Source: Bacillota bacterium
Lineage (GTDB): Bacteria > Bacillota > Clostridia > Oscillospirales > Oscillospiraceae
Reading direction: 5' to 3'
NCBI GenBank assembly: GCA_023386265.1
Contig: JAEWKA010000007.1
Coordinates: 124,001-188,000 of the forward strand
Length of the DNA: 64,000 nucleotides
Part shown: piece after piece, positions 57,365-64,000 of the stretch
How positions within the stretch are numbered: position 1 is the first letter of the stretch
How the letters are laid out: every line of letters starts with the position of its first letter
Program-made: the position numbers and the translations under genes
Notes under the pieces: generated by a model
What the model was told of the DNA's origin: nothing
Database searches by the model: none
What the model saw: only the letters and a program-made list of their open reading frames with translations

Positions 57365-57934
57365 TTAATAAGCTTCCTTTCTGCTTTTAACCTTCTGCCA
57401 CATAGCAGGCGTTGCCTTAGCATATGCCTGCGCTATATATAAAACGGGAATAAACATTGCAATTCCAAGACCTGAGCCTGCAAGACCTATGCCGAATATT
57501 GCAAAGGCAGCGCCAGCGCTTGATCCTAAGTACATGAAAAGTCCCACTATGCCCGCGACGCCGCTGACAACGAGTGCCGCCGAGATAAGAAAAAGTGCTC
57601 CGATAATTACCCACACTAGCGCATAGACCGTCAGTACTGTCAGAGATATCGTTAAAATCACCGGAAACCAAAGAGGGAAGCCCAATACTATAAGCACGAT
57701 CTCCCAAAGACTGCGCTTCTCTTTCAGCTGACCCTGTGCTCTTGCCTCGGCGATTATGCGCTCCGCCGCGGCCTCGACGCTTTCAAGCTCCTCAACCGCA
57801 TTTTCCTCTGTGATACCTTCCTCCATTCGATCATCTATGACTTCGCTGAAATACGCGAGTGATTTTTCGCGCTCGGTACGCGTTATAGGTTTTAACGCGC
57901 GCCCTAATTTTTTTAAATACTCATTTTTTGTCAT
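57365..57934 (-). CDS. DUF1700 membrane protein
   Basis: A 189-aa protein. The N-terminal cytoplasmic part matches DUF1700 (M-T-K-N-E-Y-L-K-K-L-G-R-A-L...Y-F-S-E-V-I-D-D-R-M-E-E-G) and is followed by three or four membrane helices (about 75-175). Such proteins are encoded between PadR regulators and DUF4097 genes in many Firmicutes. It overlaps padR by 14 bases. Confidence 0.9.
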   Translation of the reverse strand: MTKNEYLKKLGRALKPITRTEREKSLAYFSEVIDDRMEEGITEENAVEELESVEAAAERIIAEARAQGQLKEKRSLWEIVLIVLGFPLWFPVILTISLTVLTVYALVWVIIGALFLISAALVVSGVAGIVGLFMYLGSSAGAAFAIFGIGLAGSGLGIAMFIPVLYIAQAYAKATPAMWQKVKSRKEAY

Positions 57935-58244
57935 TCATCTCATCCCCCCTAATAAAGCTATATGCGCGCATCACACTGTCCCAGTCATTCAAAAACTCGC
58001 TGATTCTATCGTGTCCTACTTCCGTTATCCGATAATACTTCCGCAGTCTCCCGTTATGCTCGACGGAATACTCGGTAACGCAGCCGCTTTGTTCCAGGCG
58101 CTTTAATATCGGGTACAATGTAGACTCGGATACCTCCATAAACGACGAAAGGTCTTTGATGATTTTGTAGCCGTAGGCGTCCTCCTCTCGCATGGCGGCG
58201 AGAACACAGATTTCGAGGACTCCGCGCTTTAGTTGTGCGTCCAT
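57921..58244 (-). CDS. PadR-family transcriptional regulator
   Basis: A 107-aa winged-helix repressor: Q-L-K-R-G-V-L-E-I-C-V-L-A-A-M...E-D-A-Y-G-Y-K-I-I-K-D-L, V-S-E-S-T-L-Y-P-I-L-K-R-L-E-Q-S-G, and R-K-Y-Y-R-I-T-E-V-G in the wing. The C-terminal dimer helix is short, as in PadR-s2. It heads the operon and probably represses it through the ATGTATAC-type site in its promoter. Confidence 0.95.
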   Translation of the reverse strand: MDAQLKRGVLEICVLAAMREEDAYGYKIIKDLSSFMEVSESTLYPILKRLEQSGCVTEYSVEHNGRLRKYYRITEVGHDRISEFLNDWDSVMRAYSFIRGDEMNDKK

Positions 58245-58268
58245 GGCAATACCCCCCTTCGCGTAATA

Positions 58269-58297
58269 CTATACAACACGATGTATACCGTGTCAAG
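58269..58297 (-). promoter_or_regulatory. padR promoter with operator in the spacer
   Basis: On the minus strand TTGACA is followed by 17 bases and TATAGT. The spacer contains most of the inverted repeat ACACG-N8-CGTGT (58276-58293), whose centre is GTATACAT; ATGTATAC is a known PadR half-site word. Occupation would block RNA polymerase, giving autorepression. Confidence 0.65.
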
Positions 58298-58313
58298 AGG
58301 TATATGAAAAAAA

Positions 58314-58359
58314 TCGGTCGCTAAATTCCCGAACCTAAAAAGTGAGGAATAGCAACCGA
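58314..58359 (-). terminator. Terminator of the radC transcript
   Basis: Imperfect arms TCGGTCGCTAAATTCC and GGAATAGCAACCGA flank a loop and are followed by seven T on the minus strand. Confidence 0.65.
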
Positions 58360-58373
58360 TATTTGTTTTTTTG

Positions 58374-59048
58374 TTAGCTGAGAAGTCCGCTGTCTGCCAT
58401 AGAAATGAAGTCCCCATCGGCGACTATAATGTGGTCGGCAAGAGTTATGCCCATTGAAACGAGCGCTGTTTTCAGCTTTTTGGTGGTGATTTCATCCTCC
58501 ATTGAGGGGAGCGCGATGCCGCTCGTGTGATTGTGCGAGATGATGACGCTTGTGGCGTTTTTTGCGAGCGCAAGTTCCGCGATTTTGCGGGTGCTGATTT
58601 CTGCGGAATTGGCAACTCCGCGAAAAAGCTCCTTGCAGCAGATAAGCTTGCATTTGGAGTCAAGACAGATGACTTAAACAACCTCGTCACGCTCGAACAT
58701 ATAGCGTGCGGCAAGATACTCGCCGGCTTTTTTTGATGAGTCCAGTATATCGCTAAAACGGTTCTTATCCATGTTGTAGCGGCGGCTGACCTCGGGAATG
58801 AGTTTTAAAAGAGTCACTGCGTTTTCACCGATGCCGCTCACCTTGGAAAGCTCATCCGCCGGAGCTTCGAAGACAGCCTCAAGGCTTCCAAATGTATTAA
58901 GAAGCTCGTGGGCAAGAGGGTTTGTGTCTCGGCGCGGCATTGAATAGAAAAGAAGGAGCTCAAGGACATTGTGGTCGTCGAAGACGTCCAGTCCCTGTTC
59001 TAAAAGCTTCTTTTTTATTCTCTCTCTGTGCCCGTCATGGACGCCCAT
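58374..59048 (-). pseudogene. radC: radC-like gene interrupted by an in-frame TAA
   Basis: A RadC-family (JAB/MPN) gene of normal total length (224 codons). The N-terminal helix-hairpin-helix part runs to E-R-D-E-V-V, then a TAA at 58674-58676 stands where the family has Tyr. The frame continues unchanged with V-I-C-L-D-S-K-C-K-L and the metal motif H-N-H-T-S-G...S-M-E-D. Nothing else is damaged, so the nonsense change is recent, or a sequencing error, or it is read through. The truncated product (124 aa) would lack the JAB domain. The ribosome site and the terminator are intact. Confidence 0.85.
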
Positions 59049-59262
59049 AATATGACCTCAGTTCATTATCAAGTACTTTGTCAGATTATAGCACTAATTT
59101 CACAATTGCGCAAAAATTAATTTAGTGGTACAATGACCCAAGCGGTTATAATACCAAGGTCCGCTGTTTAGCAGGCGGACGCTGATTAAAAAAGCCATAA
59201 CGCGCTTCGCGCTGATGGTATGATATACAAACAAGGGCTATATGTAACCGTTGGAGGTCAAA

Positions 59263-60408
59263 GTGAAAAAACTGTCGCCTTACATAAAGGATTTTTTTAA
59301 ACGAGCTGATATGACGCTCCTCATTCTGTGCCTTGTCAGCTCAATATTCGGAATAGTTATGATTGCCAGTGCTTCGGCGTCTCTGGGTTCCACGCGTTAT
59401 CTTATAGTGCAGATATCTTCTCTCCTGATAGGTATCGGACTTTTCGTGCTGTTCACGGTTGTTGATATCGATATTATTGTAGATAAATGGGCGGTGCTCA
59501 TTGTTTTTGAAGTTGTGCTGGTGCTTCTTCTGCTCACCCCCTTGGGCTACGCGGATAACACCGGTAACAGGGCGTGGCTCCGCTTTGGCTTCGCCGGCAT
59601 CCAGCCGGCAGAGGTTGTTAAGATACCTTTTATAATCGTTCTCGCAAAGCAGCTGAATTATCTGAAAAACTACAAGAACCTGGATTCCCCAATATCGGTA
59701 GGTCAGCTTCTCTTGCATTTTGCGTTTATAGTCGGGCTCATCGTTGCCGTTTCAAAGGATATGGGCAGCGCGCTTGTTTTCCTTTTCATCTTTATTATAA
59801 TGCTCTTCGCCGCCGGGCTTCGGTTCTACTGGTTCATCGCGGGTCTTGCAGGGGCCGCGGCAATAACACCTTTTTTTTGGACGCATGTGCTTAACCAGCG
59901 ATATAGAGACAGAATTCTGGCCCCCTATGATGCAACAATCGATCCACAGGGCTTCGACATCCGCTGGCAGGCGAACCAGTCAAAAATTGCTCTTGCGAGC
60001 GGGCAAATGACGGGCACCGGACTTTTCAAAGGACGTCAGACTCAATCCGGGGCGCTTCCGGCCAAGCAGACAGACTTCATCTTTTCCGCAATCGGTGAGG
60101 AACTCGGCATGATAGCCTGTATCATAGTTATCCTGCTCCTGCTTGCAATAATCTTCCGCTGTATCTACGTCGGGGTCAAGTCGCGCAACACCATGAGCCT
60201 CCTGATTTGCGTCGGCGTCGCCGGATGGCTCGTCTTTCAGACCTTTGAAAATATCGGGATGTGCATCGGCATCGCGCCCGTTATCGGCATAACGCTCCCG
60301 TTTTTCAGTTATGGAGGATCCTCGCTGTTTTCCGTTTTCGCAGCGATGGGCGTAATTTCGGGTATCAAATACCGTCCGAAGCCCGAACGATTCCGAAGTC
60401 TCAATTGA
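59263..60408 (+). CDS. SEDS-family protein (FtsW/RodA)
   Basis: A 381-aa polytopic peptidoglycan glycosyltransferase with about ten membrane helices. Characteristic pieces are G-N-R-A-W-L-R-F-G-F-A-G-I-Q-P-A-E-V-V-K-I, the loop with W-Q-A-N-Q-S-K-I-A-L-A-S-G-Q-M-T-G-T-G-L-F, D-F-I-F-S-A-I-G-E-E-L-G and P-F-F-S-Y-G-G-S-S. G-x-Q-P-A-E and the conserved loop Asp/Glu residues are present. The RodA subgroup is more likely than FtsW, but no partner penicillin-binding protein is nearby to decide. The start is GTG at 59263 behind GGAGG. A GTCCGC/GCGGAC hairpin (about 59158-59180) lies in the leader. Confidence 0.93.
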   Translation: MKKLSPYIKDFFKRADMTLLILCLVSSIFGIVMIASASASLGSTRYLIVQISSLLIGIGLFVLFTVVDIDIIVDKWAVLIVFEVVLVLLLLTPLGYADNTGNRAWLRFGFAGIQPAEVVKIPFIIVLAKQLNYLKNYKNLDSPISVGQLLLHFAFIVGLIVAVSKDMGSALVFLFIFIIMLFAAGLRFYWFIAGLAGAAAITPFFWTHVLNQRYRDRILAPYDATIDPQGFDIRWQANQSKIALASGQMTGTGLFKGRQTQSGALPAKQTDFIFSAIGEELGMIACIIVILLLLAIIFRCIYVGVKSRNTMSLLICVGVAGWLVFQTFENIGMCIGIAPVIGITLPFFSYGGSSLFSVFAAMGVISGIKYRPKPERFRSLN

Positions 60409-60413
60409 TAACA

Positions 60414-60452
60414 AAGCTCTCCCATTCGATGGAACGGGAGAGCTTCTTTTAT
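60414..60452 (+). terminator. Terminator of the SEDS gene
   Basis: Stem AAGCTCTCCC/GGGAGAGCTT, loop of 12, then CTTTTATT. Confidence 0.8.
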
Positions 60453-60499
60453 TCGTATGTAAAGAGCCGCTGCACATGTGTTGCTTAAACTATTTCTAT

Positions 60500-61717
60500 T
60501 TAGAAATTTACTTCCGTGTCATAATAGCAGCATTTGAGCAGCATTTCCATCTCTTGCTGACTGGGTATGCGGGGATTTGAGCCGGTGCAGGCGTCGCCTA
60601 TGGCGTTCTTTGCAATCTCAGGTAGTCTTGCAAGGAAAATATTCTCGGAAACGAAACCGTTCTCTGTGGGATAGCTGTCTGTACCGTAGTTTTTTATGCA
60701 CAGAGGAATTTTTAGCTCTTTATTCATCCCGCGCAGATATGAGATAAGAAGTTCGACCTTTTCTTCGACGGTGTTTCCACCGAGCCCCATGCTGTCTGCT
60801 ATCACCGCATAGCGCTTTGCGGCAGTTTCGTCCTTTGCGTTGAACGCAATAACCTTCGGCAGATACATCGCGTTTGCGGCGCCGTGGATGATGTGTGCGC
60901 CGCAGTCTGCAAAGGCGGCTCCAGTTTTATGCGCCATGGAGTGGACTATACCGAGCAAAGCATTGGAAAACGCCATTCCGGCAAGGCACTGAGCGTTGTG
61001 CATGCTGGCTCGCTTGGACATATCTCCGTTGTAGGACTCTATCAGATCGTTCTGAATCATCTTGATGGAGTAAAGCGCAAGAGGGTCAGTAAAGTCGCTG
61101 TTCGCGGTGGAAACATAAGCCTCGATAGAGTGCGTCATCGCATCCATGCCTGTGTGCGCAACGAGTTTCTGGGGCATGGTTTCAGCGAGATCGGGATCGA
61201 CAATTGCAACGTCAGGTGTAATCTCGAAGTCGGCGATGGGGTACTTAATTCCCTTGGCGTAATCGGTGATTATTGAAAAAGCAGTCACCTCGGTCGCGGT
61301 TCCGGAAGTTGAGGAAATCGCGCAGAAATGCGCTTTTTTACGAAGCTTCGGAAGTCCGAATATTTTGCACATTCCCTCAAAGGTGATTTCGGGATACTCG
61401 TATTTAATCCACATTGCCTTTGCTGCGTCGATAGGGGAGCCGCCGCCCATCGCGATGATCCAGTCAGGCTCAAACCTGAGCATTGCCTCGGCGCCCTTAA
61501 GGACTGTTTCCACGGAAGGGTCGGGTTCGATACCGTCGATTATCTCGACCTCCATGCCGGCCTCATTTAAATACGAGACAGCTCTGTCCAAAAAGCCAAA
61601 CTTTTTCATACTGCCGCCGCCGACACAGAGAACTGCCTTTTTGCCTTCAAAAGTTTTAAGAGCCTCCAGAGTTCCCTTTCCGTGATAAAGATCTCTGGGT
61701 AGAGTAAATCTTGCCAT
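60500..61717 (-). CDS. Iron-containing alcohol dehydrogenase
   Basis: A 405-aa group III dehydrogenase, probably an NAD(P)H-dependent alcohol or butanol dehydrogenase. The nucleotide-binding G-G-G-S-M-K-K and M-G-G-G-S-P-I-D-A-A-K-A lie in the N-terminal half. The metal ligands are Asp/His in H-T-G-M-D-A-M-T-H-S-I-E-A-Y, His in G-I-V-H-S-M-A-H-K-T-G-A and in G-A-H-I-I-H-G-A-A-N-A. It is monocistronic, with AGGAGG before the ATG and a Rex-like site in the promoter region, consistent with fermentative redox control. Confidence 0.95.
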   Translation of the reverse strand: MARFTLPRDLYHGKGTLEALKTFEGKKAVLCVGGGSMKKFGFLDRAVSYLNEAGMEVEIIDGIEPDPSVETVLKGAEAMLRFEPDWIIAMGGGSPIDAAKAMWIKYEYPEITFEGMCKIFGLPKLRKKAHFCAISSTSGTATEVTAFSIITDYAKGIKYPIADFEITPDVAIVDPDLAETMPQKLVAHTGMDAMTHSIEAYVSTANSDFTDPLALYSIKMIQNDLIESYNGDMSKRASMHNAQCLAGMAFSNALLGIVHSMAHKTGAAFADCGAHIIHGAANAMYLPKVIAFNAKDETAAKRYAVIADSMGLGGNTVEEKVELLISYLRGMNKELKIPLCIKNYGTDSYPTENGFVSENIFLARLPEIAKNAIGDACTGSNPRIPSQQEMEMLLKCCYYDTEVNF

Positions 61718-61805
61718 GATATAACCTCCTGTTATTTTTATATTTCAAAAGAAGGCGCAATTAAAAAATCTATTGCAGGGTTCTCTCGATATACTGATTG
61801 ATATA

Positions 61806-61823
61806 ATGTTAATAAATTAACTA
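61806..61823 (-). promoter_or_regulatory. Rex-like operator upstream of the alcohol dehydrogenase
   Basis: ATGTTAATAAATTAACTA fits the clostridial Rex consensus TTGTTAA-N4-TTAACAA in 12 of 14 defined positions. It lies about 90 bases upstream of the ATG, next to a TATATC-like -10 element. In Clostridia Rex represses alcohol dehydrogenase genes when NAD+ is high. The rest of the 61718-62024 gap is AT-rich with no other signal except the terminator at 61993. Confidence 0.5.
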
Positions 61824-61992
61824 AGTGGATTTTACATCAGGTCTACATGCTTGTCAATGCATTAGGATGGAAAAGAAGAGTGCAATGATAATGTTTTAAC
61901 AATCGATGAAAATATGCTTTAAACTTGTTACTAATATGTGCAACGTTCCATATCATATCTGAGTTAAAATGCTATTTGCTTTATGTTTCAAT

Positions 61993-62026
61993 AAAAGAAG
62001 CTCTCCCATTCGGGAGAGCTTCTTTT
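61993..62026 (-). terminator. Terminator overlapping the end of the 62025 gene
   Basis: A perfect 15-bp stem AAAAGAAGCTCTCCC and complement with loop ATTC. It closely resembles the SEDS gene terminator at 60414. Confidence 0.8.
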
Positions 62027-62399
62027 ATTCTTCTTCGGCTGCGGCTTTTTTAAGAGCCAGAGCCTTGGCATTTTTTGTGGCGGCAGCTTTTTTCTTTGCG
62101 GCGGCGCGTTTTTGCAGAACCAAATTAGTACGTGCCTCAGTCTGGATTCTTTTTGTCTCTTCAAGACTGCTCTTATGTGCCTCAGCAATCTTATCGCGGA
62201 TTTCCTGCAGCTCATCCGTCATTATCTTCTGTGAATCAGGGCTGCATAGAACTAAATAAGTTAAAAATACCGAAGGATAGATAAATCTCTTTGTGCCGAC
62301 TTCAGCACCGAATTTCACATCAATTGTGGTATCAGTCTGCTTTTTGACAACGCCAACTCCATATTGGCGATGCTGGACCTGCTCTTTGACCAAGTTCAT
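62025..62399 (-). CDS. Small protein with SH3-like N-terminus and Lys/Ala-rich tail
   Basis: A 124-aa protein. The N-terminal part (Q-Y-G-V-G-V-V-K-K-Q...T-I-D-V-K-F-G...K-R-F-I-Y-P-S-V-F) looks like a small tudor/SH3-type beta barrel. It is followed by an acidic helix and a Lys/Ala-rich tail of histone-like character (about 93-120). Nucleic-acid or ribosome binding is plausible; no family name can be given. GGGAG precedes the ATG. Confidence 0.65.
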   Translation of the reverse strand: MNLVKEQVQHRQYGVGVVKKQTDTTIDVKFGAEVGTKRFIYPSVFLTYLVLCSPDSQKIMTDELQEIRDKIAEAHKSSLEETKRIQTEARTNLVLQKRAAAKKKAAATKNAKALALKKAAAEEE

Positions 62400-62471
62400 T
62401 GTATTTTCTCCCTATTCTCCGCTCGATATATTTACTTCCATCGTTTTTTACTCAACGAATTAGCTGAGATG

Positions 62472-62522
62472 AAAAAGCATGCAGTTCTTTCAACCGTTCT
62501 TACGTCGTCAGAACTACATGCT
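62472..62522 (-). terminator. Terminator of the ABC permease gene at 62584
   Basis: Arms AGCATGCAGTTCT and AGAACTACATGCT (one mismatch) with a 21-base loop are followed on the minus strand by TTTTTC. Confidence 0.65.
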
Positions 62523-62583
62523 GCATATTTATTATACACTATTATTGAGTAAATTGTAAGAAAAACTTTTCCGCGCGATTTTT

Positions 62584-63324
62584 TTATTTTGGAGCCTTAA
62601 TATTTGCTTTGCGCAGCAAAAGCCAGTTGGTTGTTCCAAAAAGTGCGGCAATCGCAAGGCAGGTTAATATATAATAGATGGGAGAACGCAGCACCCAGGC
62701 TATGAAGGGCGCCGGATCAAAGCCGATTTTCAGGAGTAACCAGGGAACTAAATTAATCAAGATAGGTATTGAAATTGCAACAAGGACAGTCCAGACCTTG
62801 CTAAGCCGCCAGAACATCAGTGAGAAGAACATGCCGATTAGAGTTAGACTCAGGAGAAGGCCGGTATTGACGAGTCCGCTCATGATATGCTGCGCAAAGC
62901 TAAGTTGGGCAAAGCCGTTTTTTAAATACATGATTTGATAGAGATCGCATACAAACACATGCTCACTTGGTGCTTTGAGCACCATCGCCTGCGCAAGTCC
63001 TGTGATGAGCTCACCGGCGACAGAAAGCAAAGCCGAGAGCGTGAGCAGCGCGAGAATTTCCGAAACAAAGGAGCTGCGGCGCGAAACACCGAATTGCAGG
63101 CATAGCCTCAGATCACTGCGAATGCTCACTATTCCGACGACGAACATAAAGACCGCAGCAGAAATGCCGTAACCGACAAAGGTCGCGCGACTTTCAGCGT
63201 AGCCGCCAACTGTAACCGCAGAAAAAACAGCTAATATTGCGAGCATAATCAGGCTAAAGATTATCGCGCTTTTCAGTGCGCTCCGAAACTGGTAGCGGAA
63301 AGCCGGTCTTAAATTCATTTTCAT
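62584..63324 (-). CDS. ABC-2-type transporter permease
   Basis: A 246-aa membrane protein with six hydrophobic segments spread over residues 15-240. A charged loop R-S-D-L-R-L-C-L-Q-F-G-V-S-R-R-S-S-F follows helix II, as in small exporter permeases of the YtrC/ABC-2 kind. It overlaps the ATPase gene by 4 bases (ATGA), so the two form one transporter. Substrate unknown. Confidence 0.85.
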   Translation of the reverse strand: MKMNLRPAFRYQFRSALKSAIIFSLIMLAILAVFSAVTVGGYAESRATFVGYGISAAVFMFVVGIVSIRSDLRLCLQFGVSRRSSFVSEILALLTLSALLSVAGELITGLAQAMVLKAPSEHVFVCDLYQIMYLKNGFAQLSFAQHIMSGLVNTGLLLSLTLIGMFFSLMFWRLSKVWTVLVAISIPILINLVPWLLLKIGFDPAPFIAWVLRSPIYYILTCLAIAALFGTTNWLLLRKANIKAPK

Positions 63325-64000
63325 TTTTTATCTTCCTCCTCCATCAGGCTGATGAAATAGTCCTGCAAATTGACTCTGGAAAGCTCAAGCCCCTCCGGCA
63401 GTGTGCCGGACTGTCCCTGTACGCAAGCGGTTTTCAGCCCGCCGAGCATGTTTGAGGTCAAAACATGCTTTCCGGAAATGTAAGCATCCACAAGACCCAT
63501 CGGACCCGATACGGAATACACATCCGTCGTGAGCTCCTCTCTCGGACAGTCCTTCAGAATCCTGCCGTCACGAATTATGGCCGCGTGCTCTATAAGGTCG
63601 GCCGCCTCGGCTATGAGGTGCGTGGAGATCACTATCGTACAGGGATTCTCTCCGTATTTCTCCATGAGCAGGCGATAGAACATATCGCGATGCTGCGCAT
63701 CCAGACCCAGAACCGGTTCGTCAAAGAGAAGATAGGGCGTGTTTGCGCTAAGACCGAGAATGAGACGGAAAATTGAAGCGTACCCTGTGGACAGAGCCTT
63801 TATTTTCTTCTTTGTGTTCAGCCCGAATTTTACAGCGAGATTATCCGCATAGGCGCGGTCAAAGGATGGATAGAAGAGCTGCGCCGCGTCGAAGGCTTTT
63901 CTGACCGCCATGTCCTCGGGGAACAGGTTTTGTTCAGCGACAAGAAAGATTTTGCCAAGCGCCGAGTCGTTATTTGTAACAACTTCGCCGTCAACCAAGA
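63321..64000 (-). CDS. ABC transporter ATP-binding protein (partial, runs off the window)
   Basis: The C-terminal 225 or so residues of an ATPase; Walker A lies beyond 64000. Visible are the Q-loop region A-E-Q-N-L-F-P, a degenerate signature A-L-S-T-G-Y-A-S (instead of L-S-G-G-Q), Walker B Y-L-L-F-D-E-P-V-L-G-L-D and the switch I-S-T-H-L-I-A. The S-T/K-G-x signature is typical of GntR-linked YtrB/EcsA-like ATPases, so a GntR regulator may stand upstream. Its partner is the permease at 62584. Confidence 0.88.
   Translation of the reverse strand, partial: LVDGEVVTNNDSALGKIFLVAEQNLFPEDMAVRKAFDAAQLFYPSFDRAYADNLAVKFGLNTKKKIKALSTGYASIFRLILGLSANTPYLLFDEPVLGLDAQHRDMFYRLLMEKYGENPCTIVISTHLIAEAADLIEHAAIIRDGRILKDCPREELTTDVYSVSGPMGLVDAYISGKHVLTSNMLGGLKTACVQGQSGTLPEGLELSRVNLQDYFISLMEEEDKK

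Noticed and set aside
1..64000. CRISPR arrays
   Set aside because: No regularly spaced repeats of 24-40 bases were seen, and no Cas genes.

Overview
The window looks like a chromosomal segment of an anaerobic Clostridia-type Firmicute. Support comes from the clostridial gene repertoire: a 2-hydroxyacyl-CoA dehydratase-family protein, an Old Yellow Enzyme-type flavin/FeS reductase, an iron alcohol dehydrogenase with a Rex-like site, a BceRS-BceAB-type module, PadR-DUF1700-DUF4097, strong GGAGG ribosome sites and short U-tailed terminators. The right two thirds (about 22.8-64 kb) is moderately GC-rich core genome. The left third is AT-rich, accessory and full of mobile DNA. No identification at genus level is possible from the sequence alone.

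Positions 1-193 hold the end of an NmrA-like gene. A large serine recombinase (217-1701) then opens an AT-rich island running to about 11.9 kb. It carries mostly unassigned genes, among them a zinc-ribbon protein, a HEPN-like protein, a tyrosine-recombinase-like protein, a ParB-like protein, a FRG-domain protein and a decayed gene duplicate. It also has a GC-rich, strongly structured non-coding stretch (3343-3576).

From 11973 to 22846 lies an integrated element bounded by 36-bp direct repeats of the 3' end of a tRNA-Pro(GGG) gene. The tRNA is intact at the right end. At the left junction the old tRNA terminator is left orphaned, and at the right a new terminator follows the tRNA. The element carries a ribbon-helix-helix protein, a stem-loop with the nonamer TAGTATTAC in its loop, and a Rep protein with HUH and SF3-helicase motifs. 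This is the replication module of CRESS-DNA viruses and related bacterial plasmids. Next come an excisionase, a frameshifted tyrosine integrase, a cold-shock protein, and a phage packaging block: a late regulator, a DNA methylase, a cysteine-rich peptide, TerS, and TerL fused in frame to the tail of a D12 adenine methylase. The element ends with an XRE regulator with twin palindromic operators, an HNH endonuclease and a PASTA membrane protein. The combination of a CRESS-like replicon and a terminase module in one tRNA-integrated element is the most interesting signal in the window.

The core region reads mostly on the minus strand: envelope and lipoprotein genes (23-26 kb), an EF-G-like GTPase, a degenerate P-type ATPase-like membrane protein, rlmB and metK, then a short plus-strand group (rhomboid-like, GNAT, membrane protein). 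A housekeeping block follows: polA-rimI-tsaD-tsaE-tsaB-upp, with uvrB and pyk upstream. Then come an HD protein, a PucR-type regulator divergent from a flavin reductase fused to an acetoacetate decarboxylase-like domain, a BceRS-BceAB-type peptide-resistance module, PadR-DUF1700-DUF4097, a radC with an in-frame stop, a FtsW/RodA protein, an iron alcohol dehydrogenase, and an ABC transporter cut by the window end.
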